Shown here piece by piece: positions 22,967 through 31,397 of a stretch of 64,000 bases of DNA (position 1 is its first letter; each line of letters begins with the position of its first letter). A program made the position numbers and the translations under genes. This DNA is from Convivina praedatoris. Its GTDB lineage: Bacteria; Bacillota; Bacilli; Lactobacillales; Lactobacillaceae. The notes below the pieces were generated by a model. That model had not been told where the DNA came from. It was given only the letters and a program-made list of their open reading frames with translations, and did not search any database. The stretch lies in the NCBI RefSeq assembly GCF_933208505.1, contig NZ_CAKOEU010000002.1, one strand, 5' to 3'.

Positions 22967-24253
22967 ATGGCAAAAATAATCATCAATGGTGGTCGTCGCA
23001 TTCATGGAGAAGTGACAATTGGCGGAGCTAAGAACTCTACAGTTGCCTTGATTCCAGCGGCGATTTTAGCCGATTCTCCGGTCAAGTTTGACACTGTGCC
23101 ACAAATTTTAGATGTTAAAAATTTACAATTAATATTACAAGCGATGAATGTTTCATCCGTTTTTGAGAACGGTGAATTAGCCATTGATCCCACCAAAATT
23201 CGAGAAAGTGACCTGCCAAGTGGTGCCATAAAGTCATTAAGAGCCTCTTATTACTTTATGGGTGCCTTATTAGGCCGTTTTGGGCGCGCAACAGTTACTT
23301 TCCCAGGTGGGGACAACTTAGGTCGTCGGCCAATTGATCAACACATTAAGGGCTTTGAAGCGCTGGGCGCCACAGTGACTGAAAGCAATGATATCATTCA
23401 TATTGATGCCAGTGATCACGGCCTAGTTGGCGCACGGGTAGCCCTAGACACTGTTTCGGTGGGAGCGACGATTAACATTATTTTGGCCGCTGTAAAAGCT
23501 AAGGGTCAAACTATTATTGAAAATGCAGCCCGAGAACCAGAGATTATTGATATTGCCACCTTCTTGAACAATATGGGAGCTAATATCCGTGGTGTTGGAA
23601 CAGATACAATTCGAATTATGGGGGTTGACCAGTTAATCGCTCGAAACACCCATACGGTTATTCCAGATCGGATTGAAGCCGGGACCTATATGAGTATGGC
23701 GGCGGCTTTTGGGGATGGCGTAACTATTAAAAATGTGATTCCTGAACACTTAGAGTCCTTTACTTCTAAGTTGATTGAAATGGGCGTTAATTTGGATATT
23801 GGTGAAGATGCCATTCATGTTTATCCCTCTGAAGAACTCCAAGCCGTAGCAATTAAAACCATGCCTTATCCTGGTTTTGCCACTGATTTGCAACAACCGG
23901 TAACACCGCTTTTACTCTTAGCTGATGGTGAGAGTACCATCTATGATACGATTTACCCTAAGCGAGTTCGCCATATTGCTGAATTACGCCGAATGGGCGG
24001 TGACATTAGCTCTTTGAAGCCCGGTGAAATTAAGATTAATCATTCGGCTCGACTGGTTGGAACTACCGTTGAAGCGGCTGAAATTCGAGCTGGGGCTGCC
24101 TTAATTATTGCCGGTATCATGGCGGATGGCACCACTGTGATTAACAATGCTGATCATATTTTACGTGGCTATGATCGGATTCAAGAAAAGCTCACTGATT
24201 TAGGGGTTGATATTGCCATTGAAGGAATTGATTTAATTAATTTAATGCCTTAA
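22967..24253 (+). CDS. murA: UDP-N-acetylglucosamine 1-carboxyvinyltransferase MurA with Asp at the Cys115 position
   Basis: 428 residues. It transfers enolpyruvyl to UDP-GlcNAc, the first committed step of peptidoglycan synthesis. GGAKNSTVALIPAAIL at the N-terminus and the catalytic loop PGGDNLGRRPIDQHI are typical. In most MurA proteins the loop reads PGGCxIG and its Cys is the fosfomycin target; here residue 116 is Asp (GAC at 23312-23314). Asp at this site is known from mycobacterial, chlamydial and Borrelia enzymes, which are active but fosfomycin-insensitive. The SD is weak (GCGGGA). This may be one of two MurA paralogues. Confidence 0.94.
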   Translation: MAKIIINGGRRIHGEVTIGGAKNSTVALIPAAILADSPVKFDTVPQILDVKNLQLILQAMNVSSVFENGELAIDPTKIRESDLPSGAIKSLRASYYFMGALLGRFGRATVTFPGGDNLGRRPIDQHIKGFEALGATVTESNDIIHIDASDHGLVGARVALDTVSVGATINIILAAVKAKGQTIIENAAREPEIIDIATFLNNMGANIRGVGTDTIRIMGVDQLIARNTHTVIPDRIEAGTYMSMAAAFGDGVTIKNVIPEHLESFTSKLIEMGVNLDIGEDAIHVYPSEELQAVAIKTMPYPGFATDLQQPVTPLLLLADGESTIYDTIYPKRVRHIAELRRMGGDISSLKPGEIKINHSARLVGTTVEAAEIRAGAALIIAGIMADGTTVINNADHILRGYDRIQEKLTDLGVDIAIEGIDLINLMP

Positions 24254-24257
24254 TCAA

Positions 24258-24287
24258 TTGCATCTAGATTATCAGATGTGTTATTAT
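24258..24287 (+). promoter_or_regulatory. Promoter of rpmE2
   Basis: TTGCAT (24258-24263), 18-base spacer, TATTAT (24282-24287), directly downstream of the murA stop. Confidence 0.5.
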
Positions 24288-24344
24288 GTACTAGTTAATT
24301 ACTGACTCTGTTTTTAATCATTCAGGGCGTTAAGGAGAACTCAC

Positions 24345-24602
24345 ATGAAAAAAGATATCCATCCCGATTACCACCAAGTAGTATTTATTGATGCTGCTAC
24401 TGGTAAGAAGTTCTTGTCAGCTTCAACGTTGACTTCAGAAACTACAGTTGAATTTGAAGGCCAAGAGTATCCAGCAGTTCGTATGGATATTACTTCAGAC
24501 TCACACCCATTCTACACTGGTAAGCAGAAGTTTACTCAGGCCGATGGTGCTGTCGACAAGTTCAACAAGAAGTTTGCTAATTTTGGTTTCAAGAATAACT
24601 AA
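24345..24602 (+). CDS. rpmE2: 50S ribosomal protein L31 type B
   Basis: 85 residues starting KKDIHPDYHQVVFIDAATGK. It lacks the Cys residues of zinc-binding type A L31 and has the longer type B form, with SHPFYTGKQKF. Codon use is that of a strongly expressed gene. SD AAGGAG precedes ATG 24345. Monocistronic, closed by a hairpin terminator at 24621-24647. Confidence 0.96.
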   Translation: MKKDIHPDYHQVVFIDAATGKKFLSASTLTSETTVEFEGQEYPAVRMDITSDSHPFYTGKQKFTQADGAVDKFNKKFANFGFKNN

Positions 24603-24620
24603 TTTAGTTTTCGACTTTAG

Positions 24621-24647
24621 AGCGCTCACTTTTTGTGGGCGCTTTTC
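24621..24647 (+). terminator. Terminator of rpmE2
   Basis: AGCGCTCAC pairs with GTGGGCGCT (one G-T pair) around five T, then TTTT. Confidence 0.85.
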
Positions 24648-24664
24648 GTTTGAGGAGGAGTAGT

Positions 24665-26044
24665 ATGGCTAAAACAGTTTTACCGGTACAACTCAATCAA
24701 AAGTTCCAGGGAGAAGTTGACTCGTTACGATTTAACGGAATGGGCATTATCTGGGCACAGGCTGATTATCCCATTTATGTAGCTGATGCTATTCCGGGTG
24801 AACTGGTGGAAGTTGAAATTATCCAAGTTGATAAAAAGTCGGCCTATGGTCGTATTCAACGGTGGTTAACGTCATCGCCGGAACGTGAAAATCAAGATCG
24901 TCAGTATTTGATTGAAGCTGGTACAGCACCGTTGGTTAATTGGCAATATTCTGCCCAACTCCAGTGGAAAAAAGAACAAGTTCGCCTAGCTTTTCAACAG
25001 GCTGGTTTAACGGTTGATGTTGAACCACCGGTCGGGATGGATCAGCCCACCTACTATCGTAATAAAACGATTGTGCCCCTAAAATGGCAAGATGGTGAGC
25101 TACTAACTGGTTTTTATCAACGTGGCAGTCATCATTTAGTTTCAATGACCGATTACTATGTTAATGATTCTAAAATCGATCAAGCAATTGAAACAGTTCG
25201 TCAAATTTTAGCTGATTTACAAGTTTCAGCCTTTGATCCGGACCGACAGGAAGGAGCCCTTCGTTATGTAATGGTTCGTCGGGGCTATTATAGTCATGAA
25301 TTAATGGTTGTTTTGGTTAGTAATGAAGCTGTAATTCCTCAATTAGATGAGGTGGTAAAGGCGATTGTAGCTGCCTTACCAGAATTAAAGAGTTTGATTT
25401 TGAATGTTAGTCCTAAAGCTGATTACGTCTTGTTAAGTCCGCATAATCAAGTTTTATGGGGGGCAGGGGCCATTTATGATTCTTTATTGGGTTATCGGTT
25501 CCTAATTGGGCCAAATTCTTTTTACCAAGTGAATCCATCGATGACTGAAAAATTGTACCAACTTGCTGCTCAAGCCGCTCAGTTACAACCGAGTGATTTA
25601 GTGGTAGATGCCTATTCTGGGATTGGCACAATTGGCATTAGTGTCGCCGACCAAGTTCGTCAGGTGATTGGCGTGGAAGTTGTTGCCGGAGCAGTGGCTG
25701 ATGCCAAGAAAAACGTGACTATCAACCAAATTAACAATGCCGACTATATTTTAGCGGATGCACCGGATCAATTTGTTGATTGGGCAGCTCAGGGTATTAA
25801 ACCAGATGTAGTAATCGTTGATCCACCACGTCGGGGCTTAACGCATAAATTAATTGAAGCCACAGTTCAAATGCAGCCTCAGCGTCTTGTTTATATCAGT
25901 TGTAGTCCGGTTACAGCTGGGCGAGATTGTGCTCAATTAGCAAAATTAGGCTATCAAATTGTGCGACCGGTCATTCCGGTTGATCAATTTCCACAAACTT
26001 CCCATGTGGAAACCATTACTGTTTTAGAAAGGTTAGTACCATGA
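24665..26044 (+). CDS. rlmD: 23S rRNA (uracil-C5)-methyltransferase, RumA/RlmD family, without Fe-S cysteines
   Basis: 459 residues from ATG 24665 behind GAGGAGGAG. An N-terminal TRAM domain (FQGEVDSLRFNGMG) is followed by a SAM-dependent methyltransferase fold (VVDAYSGIGTIGI), DPPRRG and the catalytic Cys in YISCSP. The four cysteines that hold an iron-sulfur cluster in RumA are absent: the only two Cys are in the C-terminal catalytic region. Cluster-less relatives are known in streptococci and other lactic acid bacteria. Methylates one or both of U747 and U1939 type positions; which cannot be told. The stop overlaps the murF ATG. Confidence 0.88.
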   Translation: MAKTVLPVQLNQKFQGEVDSLRFNGMGIIWAQADYPIYVADAIPGELVEVEIIQVDKKSAYGRIQRWLTSSPERENQDRQYLIEAGTAPLVNWQYSAQLQWKKEQVRLAFQQAGLTVDVEPPVGMDQPTYYRNKTIVPLKWQDGELLTGFYQRGSHHLVSMTDYYVNDSKIDQAIETVRQILADLQVSAFDPDRQEGALRYVMVRRGYYSHELMVVLVSNEAVIPQLDEVVKAIVAALPELKSLILNVSPKADYVLLSPHNQVLWGAGAIYDSLLGYRFLIGPNSFYQVNPSMTEKLYQLAAQAAQLQPSDLVVDAYSGIGTIGISVADQVRQVIGVEVVAGAVADAKKNVTINQINNADYILADAPDQFVDWAAQGIKPDVVIVDPPRRGLTHKLIEATVQMQPQRLVYISCSPVTAGRDCAQLAKLGYQIVRPVIPVDQFPQTSHVETITVLERLVP

Positions 26045-27378
26045 AATTAACCCTATCAGAAATTACCAAATTTGTTGGTGGCTATTGTCAGGGAGAAAAT
26101 CTGACCGTGACTGGTGTGACCTTTGATTCTCGGCAGGTTAAACCAGGTGATTTATTTGTAGCTTTGGTAGCGGAAAATGATGGACATCGCTATATTAATC
26201 AAGCCTTAGCGGCTGGTGCAGTTGCGGTCTTAGCTGACCAGCAACATCCATTGGCGGAACATATTCCGGCGGTGATTGTAGCTGATACGCTAGCAGGATT
26301 ACAGCAATTAGGGCGCGGTTGGCTACAACATGTCCAGCCCAAAGTAGTAGCGATTACTGGTTCAAATGGTAAAACAACTACTAAAGATATGACGGCTGCT
26401 ATTTTAGCCAGTCAGTATAAGACTTTTAAAACGCCCGAAAATTTTAATAATGAAATTGGGGTACCAATGACTCTTTTGGCTATGCCAGTTGACACGGAAG
26501 TCTTAGTGATTGAACTAGGAATGGATCGGCCGGGGCAATTAACCCAGTTATCTGATTTAGTTGAGCCTGATATTGCGGTAATTACCATGATTGGTGAGGC
26601 TCATATTGAATTTTTCAAAACGCGCGATAAGATTGCCCAAGCTAAATTAGAAATTATCCATGGCCTGAAACCTAACGGACCTTTATTGATCCCAGATGAT
26701 GAACCGCTGTTAACCCAAGCTAAAGTAGCTGTGCCAGTGCTAACTTTTGGTAGTGGAGTATCCAATATTGTAAGTCGACAACAGACGACAGATTTTGTTT
26801 ATCAAGGAGAGTCATTTGCAATTCCGCTCTTAGGTCTGTATAATGTTGTGAATGCCCTGGCCGCAATAAAAATAGGTCAGCTCTTTCGAATTTCGATCAC
26901 GAAAATCAAAAATGCGCTGGCTAATCTGCAGGTGACAAGTAATCGTTTAGAGTACCTTACTAACCCAACTGGGGTGATGGTACTAAGTGATGTTTACAAT
27001 GCTAATCCAACGGCTACTAAGCTTGCTTTAGAAGCCTTAGGAAATCTCCCTGCTAATCACCACTATGCTGTTTTAGGTGATATGTTGGAGTTGGGGGAGC
27101 AAGCCGGTGACTTTCATGCTCAGTTGGCCCCTGCCATATTGGCGGCAGACTTAACGGACATCTACTTGGTTGGTGATTTGATGACTGAGTATTTGGCGCC
27201 AGTTTTAGTTCAGCAATTAGGTGCAAAAAAGGTTCACTGCTATTTAACAGACAACATTGAGCCGCTGTTAGTTGACTTACAACAGCAGTTAGGCGCCCAA
27301 GATGCAGTTTTGTTAAAGGGGAGTCATGGTATTCATTTAGAGCGAGTGGTTGCAGCTTTGATGAATGCCAGTTCATAA
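26041..27378 (+). CDS. murF: UDP-N-acetylmuramoyl-tripeptide--D-alanyl-D-alanine ligase
   Basis: 445 residues. Mur ligase with the three usual domains: N-terminal UDP-binding (VTFDSRQVKPGDLFVAL), ATP-binding P-loop ITGSNGKTTTKD, and a C-terminal domain with VMVLSDVYNANPTA and AVLGDMLELG. It adds D-Ala-D-Ala (or D-Ala-D-Lac) to the muramyl tripeptide in the cytoplasm. It starts within the stop of the upstream methyltransferase gene (ATGA), so the two are coupled; no mechanistic link is evident. Confidence 0.95.
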   Translation: MKLTLSEITKFVGGYCQGENLTVTGVTFDSRQVKPGDLFVALVAENDGHRYINQALAAGAVAVLADQQHPLAEHIPAVIVADTLAGLQQLGRGWLQHVQPKVVAITGSNGKTTTKDMTAAILASQYKTFKTPENFNNEIGVPMTLLAMPVDTEVLVIELGMDRPGQLTQLSDLVEPDIAVITMIGEAHIEFFKTRDKIAQAKLEIIHGLKPNGPLLIPDDEPLLTQAKVAVPVLTFGSGVSNIVSRQQTTDFVYQGESFAIPLLGLYNVVNALAAIKIGQLFRISITKIKNALANLQVTSNRLEYLTNPTGVMVLSDVYNANPTATKLALEALGNLPANHHYAVLGDMLELGEQAGDFHAQLAPAILAADLTDIYLVGDLMTEYLAPVLVQQLGAKKVHCYLTDNIEPLLVDLQQQLGAQDAVLLKGSHGIHLERVVAALMNASS

Positions 27379-27392
27379 TAAGGGGTTGAGCA

Positions 27393-28571
27393 ATGTCAAT
27401 GCAACGTGTTGATTTATACCCTGCTGAATTGCCGTCCAAATGGTTTGGTGGTTCTTGGATTAAAGCCAGTGTATTGATGGCTTTGGCCGTTTTGTTCATG
27501 GTTTTTAGTCCTTGGTTTGTCAATTCTGGTGCACTAAGTACTCAGATGAAAGTAGCGGTCAATCATAATGCCGACTATGCTCAAAGTCTTTCACAGACTG
27601 TGCAACCGGTTAGTCAGTTAAGTCATTATTTAGATGATCAGCTTAGACAAGCTAATTACATTGGAACCGCCTTAATTGTGCGTCATGGTCAGATTGTTTT
27701 ACAAACTGGTTATGGCCAAGCTGATTATCAAAAAAATCGGCCCAATACGGCTCAATCGCTTTATCACATTGCTTCGTTAGAAAAAGCCATGACGGCGGCC
27801 TTAATTGTCCAACAAATTGAAGCTGGTAAGTTGACATATGAGACCAAGCTCAGTCGCTTTTATCCAAGGGTCGTCAATGCCTCCAAGATTACCATTCGTC
27901 AATTATTGACGATGACCAGTGGTTTGCGACAAGAAAAACAGCCACAATCATTTGAATCGCAAGCAGATAATGTTGCCTATTCGGCACGACATGCTGATCA
28001 GGTGGCTAGTCCTGGGGATGGGGCGGCTTGGTCATATCAGCCCGTCAATTATCGTCTATTGGCTGGGATTCTTATGCAGTTAACGAACAGTCAGTTTTCT
28101 ACGCTATTCAATCAGGTTTTTAATGATCAATACCATTTAGATATTGTTGATTATCAAGATTTTAATCGCAATACCAAAATGTCCTTGGGTTACCAAGAAA
28201 ATTTGGATTCACCGGTTTCGGTGAGCCTAGTTGAAAAGCAGCGGGAAACCGGTACGGGCAATGTCGCTATGTCAACGGGTATGTTGTACCGGTTTTATCG
28301 CCTAGTTTTCGATCAAAAGCTGGTAAAGTATCCTCAGCAAATGTTGCAAACCATACCACCGGCTACTTATGCTAGTGGCATGTATCAGCAACCAAATGAC
28401 TGTCGGACTGCTCATGGTATTTTTAATGGCTATGAACCTTCGGTAGTGATTAGTAATGATGGGCAAAACGCTGTCATATTATTGAGCAATCAATACTACA
28501 AGGGCCACTCCTTTGAGGAATTGTCCCATCATCTTTATCAAGAAGTAATAAGTGCCTCATCAACGAGGTGA
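27393..28571 (+). CDS. Membrane-anchored serine hydrolase, beta-lactamase / PBP4* family
   Basis: 392 residues. A hydrophobic segment (about 24-46) anchors the protein outside the membrane. The catalytic SxxK is in IASLEKAM (Ser in SLEK), and the second motif region is YQPVNYRLLAG, where Pro stands at the usual Asn position. A C-terminal GxG-type strand is not obvious, but AHGIFNGYEP is in the expected place. Such proteins act as DD-carboxypeptidases, esterases or D-amino-peptidases. The position after murF fits cell-wall metabolism, but the substrate is unknown. SD AAGGGG lies before ATG 27393. Confidence 0.82.
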   Translation: MSMQRVDLYPAELPSKWFGGSWIKASVLMALAVLFMVFSPWFVNSGALSTQMKVAVNHNADYAQSLSQTVQPVSQLSHYLDDQLRQANYIGTALIVRHGQIVLQTGYGQADYQKNRPNTAQSLYHIASLEKAMTAALIVQQIEAGKLTYETKLSRFYPRVVNASKITIRQLLTMTSGLRQEKQPQSFESQADNVAYSARHADQVASPGDGAAWSYQPVNYRLLAGILMQLTNSQFSTLFNQVFNDQYHLDIVDYQDFNRNTKMSLGYQENLDSPVSVSLVEKQRETGTGNVAMSTGMLYRFYRLVFDQKLVKYPQQMLQTIPPATYASGMYQQPNDCRTAHGIFNGYEPSVVISNDGQNAVILLSNQYYKGHSFEELSHHLYQEVISASSTR

Positions 28572-28575
28572 TGGC

Positions 28576-28595
28576 GTGTACACCACTTTGTACAC
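28576..28595 (+). repeat. Inverted repeat TGTACA upstream of cshA
   Basis: GTGTACA-ccactt-TGTACAC forms a 7-bp hairpin just 5' of the cshA SD. Its core resembles the hairpin in the pepF ribosome-binding site. Confidence 0.6.
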
Positions 28596-28611
28596 ATTTA
28601 AGGAGAAAATT

Positions 28612-30147
28612 TTGAAATTTAGTGAATTAGGTTTGTCCCAAGATATTTTAGATGCAATTGCTACTCATAGTTATGTGGAAGCAACGCCCATCCAAGAAAA
28701 GACGATTCCGCTTACTTTAGCAGGTCGTGATGTTATCGGACAAGCACAGACTGGAACGGGAAAGACAGCAGCCTTTGGTTTGCCAATTTTGGAAAATATT
28801 GATTTAGATAATCCCAATATCCAGGCGGCTATTATTTCACCAACTCGTGAATTAGCCATTCAGACGGCCGAAGAATTAAAAAAATTAGGCCACGATAAGC
28901 ATGTTAATGTTCAAGTTGTTTTTGGTGGTTCTGACATTCGCCGTCAAATTCAACAGCTAAAGTCCCATCCTCAAATTTTGGTGGGAACTCCCGGCCGTTT
29001 ACTAGACCACATTAAGCGTCACACTGTTAAGTTGGGTGATGTTAAGACTTTGGTGTTGGATGAAGCCGATGAAATGCTTAACATGGGATTTTTGGATGAT
29101 ATTGAGGCGATTATTGCCGAAGTACCCGCTCAACGCCAAACTTTGTTATTCTCTGCTACCATGCCAGCTGCGATTAAGCGGATTGGTGTGCAGTTTATGA
29201 CTAATCCAGAACACGTTCAAATTAAGGCTAAGCAGTTGACTACTGATTTGGTTGAACAATACTTTGTTCGAACTCGTCCACAAGAAAAGTTTGATACATT
29301 GACTCGTATTTTTGATGTACAAGCACCTAAGCTAGGAATTGTCTTTGGTCGTACTAAGCGTCGTGTTGAAGAATTAGCACGTGGTTTGGAAGCGCGTGGT
29401 TATCATGCTGCTGGTTTGCACGGTGATTTAACACAGCAAATGCGTTCACGAGTTTTGGATCAATTCAAAAACCACGAAATCAATCTTTTGGTAGCAACTG
29501 ATGTGGCTGCGCGTGGATTAGATGTTAAAGATGTGACGCATGTCTATAACTTCGATATTCCCCAAGATCCTGAAAGCTATGTCCACCGTATCGGCCGTAC
29601 GGGTCGTGCCGGAGCAGAAGGAACTTCTGTAACTTTGGTAGCTCCAAATGAAATGGATTACCTTCGGGCAATTGAAGAATTAACTAAAAAGCGCATGGAG
29701 CCTTTGCGCCCAGCTACTTTACAGGAAGCACGGATTGGTCGTATCAATACCGCCGTTGGTGAAGTTGGTAAGTTGATTCATAGTGTTAATACGGAAGATA
29801 TCCAGCACCAAACCAAGCAATTGTTGGAAGAATATTCAGCTGAACAATTAGCAGCCGCTTTGTTGGCTGATTTGGCTGGTTTGGACAAGCAAAATGCTCC
29901 GGTTGAAATTTCGCGGGAGCGTCCATTACCTCGTCGTCGTGGTGGTTCATCTTCTAACCGTCGTGGTGGCGGTCGCAGCTATGGTGATAAGCGTCGTCGT
30001 GGGAATGGCGGTGGTTATCGTGGCGGCCGTGGTGGTTCATCACACCATAGTGATCGTCGCGACCGTAATGACCGTGGCGGTAACCGCAATGGTGGCTACC
30101 GCTCTAAGAGTTCTTCTCATGGCTTTACTGTCCGTGAAAAGGGTTAA
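28612..30147 (+). CDS. cshA: DEAD-box RNA helicase CshA
   Basis: 511 residues from TTG 28612, 6 bases after AAGGAG. An upstream in-frame ATG at 28552 overlaps the previous gene and lacks an SD. Motifs in order: Q-motif, AQTGTGKTAA, PTRELA, TPGRLLDH, DEADEML, SATMP, and HRIGRTGR. The C-terminus (last 70 residues) is a basic Gly-Arg-rich tail, typical of CshA and used for RNA binding. Acts in ribosome assembly, RNA decay with RNase Y (also in this window) and cold growth. TTG probably limits its initiation rate. Confidence 0.95.
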   Translation: MKFSELGLSQDILDAIATHSYVEATPIQEKTIPLTLAGRDVIGQAQTGTGKTAAFGLPILENIDLDNPNIQAAIISPTRELAIQTAEELKKLGHDKHVNVQVVFGGSDIRRQIQQLKSHPQILVGTPGRLLDHIKRHTVKLGDVKTLVLDEADEMLNMGFLDDIEAIIAEVPAQRQTLLFSATMPAAIKRIGVQFMTNPEHVQIKAKQLTTDLVEQYFVRTRPQEKFDTLTRIFDVQAPKLGIVFGRTKRRVEELARGLEARGYHAAGLHGDLTQQMRSRVLDQFKNHEINLLVATDVAARGLDVKDVTHVYNFDIPQDPESYVHRIGRTGRAGAEGTSVTLVAPNEMDYLRAIEELTKKRMEPLRPATLQEARIGRINTAVGEVGKLIHSVNTEDIQHQTKQLLEEYSAEQLAAALLADLAGLDKQNAPVEISRERPLPRRRGGSSSNRRGGGRSYGDKRRRGNGGGYRGGRGGSSHHSDRRDRNDRGGNRNGGYRSKSSSHGFTVREKG

Positions 30148-30159
30148 TTAATGTTTCTT

Positions 30160-30190
30160 AAAACCGTCCATTTATTGGGCGGTTTTCATT
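30160..30190 (+). terminator. Terminator of cshA
   Basis: AAAACCGTCC pairs with GGGCGGTTTT around a 7-base loop. The T-run is partly inside the stem. Confidence 0.75.
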
Positions 30191-30203
30191 AGGATATAAA
30201 ACG

Positions 30204-31397
30204 ATGAAAACAGTAGCTGAAGCAATCAATTATATTCATAGTCGACCTAAATATGGCCAAGCGAATACGCTCAAACGAATGCACTACTTGTTGACTGTTT
30301 TAGGTCAACCCCAGAAGCAATTACCAGCTGTTATTCATGTGGCTGGTACCAATGGGAAGGGCTCAGTTGCCACGATGATTAGTCATATTTTAGTTGCCGG
30401 TGGCTATCAAACTGGGCTCTTTATTTCCCCTTTTGTTGTGGATTTTCGTGAGCGTATTCAGGTAAATAACCAATGGATTGAACCAGCAGATTTGCTCATA
30501 TATACCCAAAAAGTAGCTCAGGCGGTAAAAGCGGTCGAAAAAAAGTTGGGAAATGACTTTAGACCAACTGAGTTTGAGGTATTAACGGCAATTATGATTT
30601 TATATTTTGCAAATCAACCTTTAGATGTAGCGGTTGTTGAAGTTGGTTTGGGTGGTTTATATGATTCAACCAATGTTTTGCCTACCAGTCGGATTGCTGT
30701 TATTACAAGTTTAGCCTATGATCATTGTCAAATTTTGGGTAAAACCTTAAGTGAAATTGCCCTTCAAAAGGCGGGAATTATCCATGATGATATGCAGGTG
30801 GTAATCGGTAATTTACCATCAGAAACCCTACCAATTATTCAGGCGCACCAACAACCAATTATTACCGGACAGGCTGGTGAGTTTTTACCAGGGTTACCCG
30901 GAAAGTATCAGGTTGAAAATACGGCAATCGCAGTGGCGGCAGTGCGAGTTCTTCAACCTGATTTACCAAAAGCAGTTATCGAAGCTGGTTTAACAGCCAG
31001 CCATTTTCCCGGCCGTTTTGAAAAAATAGCTCCTAATATTTTAATTGATGGCGCCCATAATGTTGCTGGTTTAACAGCCTTGGTAGCAGCGCTAAAACAA
31101 CGCTACGCTGGTAAAATTCGCCTGGTGATTGGTAGTTTGGCGGATAAAAATATTGGTGAATATTTACCCCAGCTAATTGATGATGATCAATTTAAAATTA
31201 TTTTAGTCAACTTTGAGGGGGTCAATAATCGGCCCAGCTTAAAACTAGACCAGTTCCAACATCAGTCAGGATTGACGGTGATTGATAACTGGGTTACATT
31301 GTTGCAGGTTCCTGTAAAAGATTTGACCGTTTTTACTGGATCTTTGTATTTTATAAGTGAAGTAAGGAGTGTTGTATGGCAGCAGAAAAACAACTAA
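30204..31397 (+). CDS. folC: Folylpolyglutamate synthase
   Basis: 397 residues. The Mur-ligase-like P-loop VAGTNGKGSV, the LFISPFVVDFRERIQ block, VGLGGLYDSTN and the C-terminal LIDGAHN are FolC signatures. It adds glutamates to tetrahydrofolate (and possibly acts as dihydrofolate synthase, not expected without a folate-synthesis cluster). SD AGGAT is before ATG 30204. The 3' end overlaps the start of the MFS gene by 22 bases, so the two are coupled. Confidence 0.93.
   Translation: MKTVAEAINYIHSRPKYGQANTLKRMHYLLTVLGQPQKQLPAVIHVAGTNGKGSVATMISHILVAGGYQTGLFISPFVVDFRERIQVNNQWIEPADLLIYTQKVAQAVKAVEKKLGNDFRPTEFEVLTAIMILYFANQPLDVAVVEVGLGGLYDSTNVLPTSRIAVITSLAYDHCQILGKTLSEIALQKAGIIHDDMQVVIGNLPSETLPIIQAHQQPIITGQAGEFLPGLPGKYQVENTAIAVAAVRVLQPDLPKAVIEAGLTASHFPGRFEKIAPNILIDGAHNVAGLTALVAALKQRYAGKIRLVIGSLADKNIGEYLPQLIDDDQFKIILVNFEGVNNRPSLKLDQFQHQSGLTVIDNWVTLLQVPVKDLTVFTGSLYFISEVRSVVWQQKNN

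Noticed and set aside
27053..27523. 156-codon minus-strand open frame across murF and the serine hydrolase
   Set aside because: It lies antisense to two well-supported genes, has no SD and no recognisable protein features.
29930..30110. Tandem repeat or CRISPR-like array
   Set aside because: The repeated GGTGGTCGT-type codons encode the RGG tail of CshA; units are irregular and in frame.
29894..30151. 85-codon plus-strand frame of Val and Met repeats at the cshA 3' end
   Set aside because: It is a frame-shifted reading of the Gly-Arg-rich CshA tail, not a gene.
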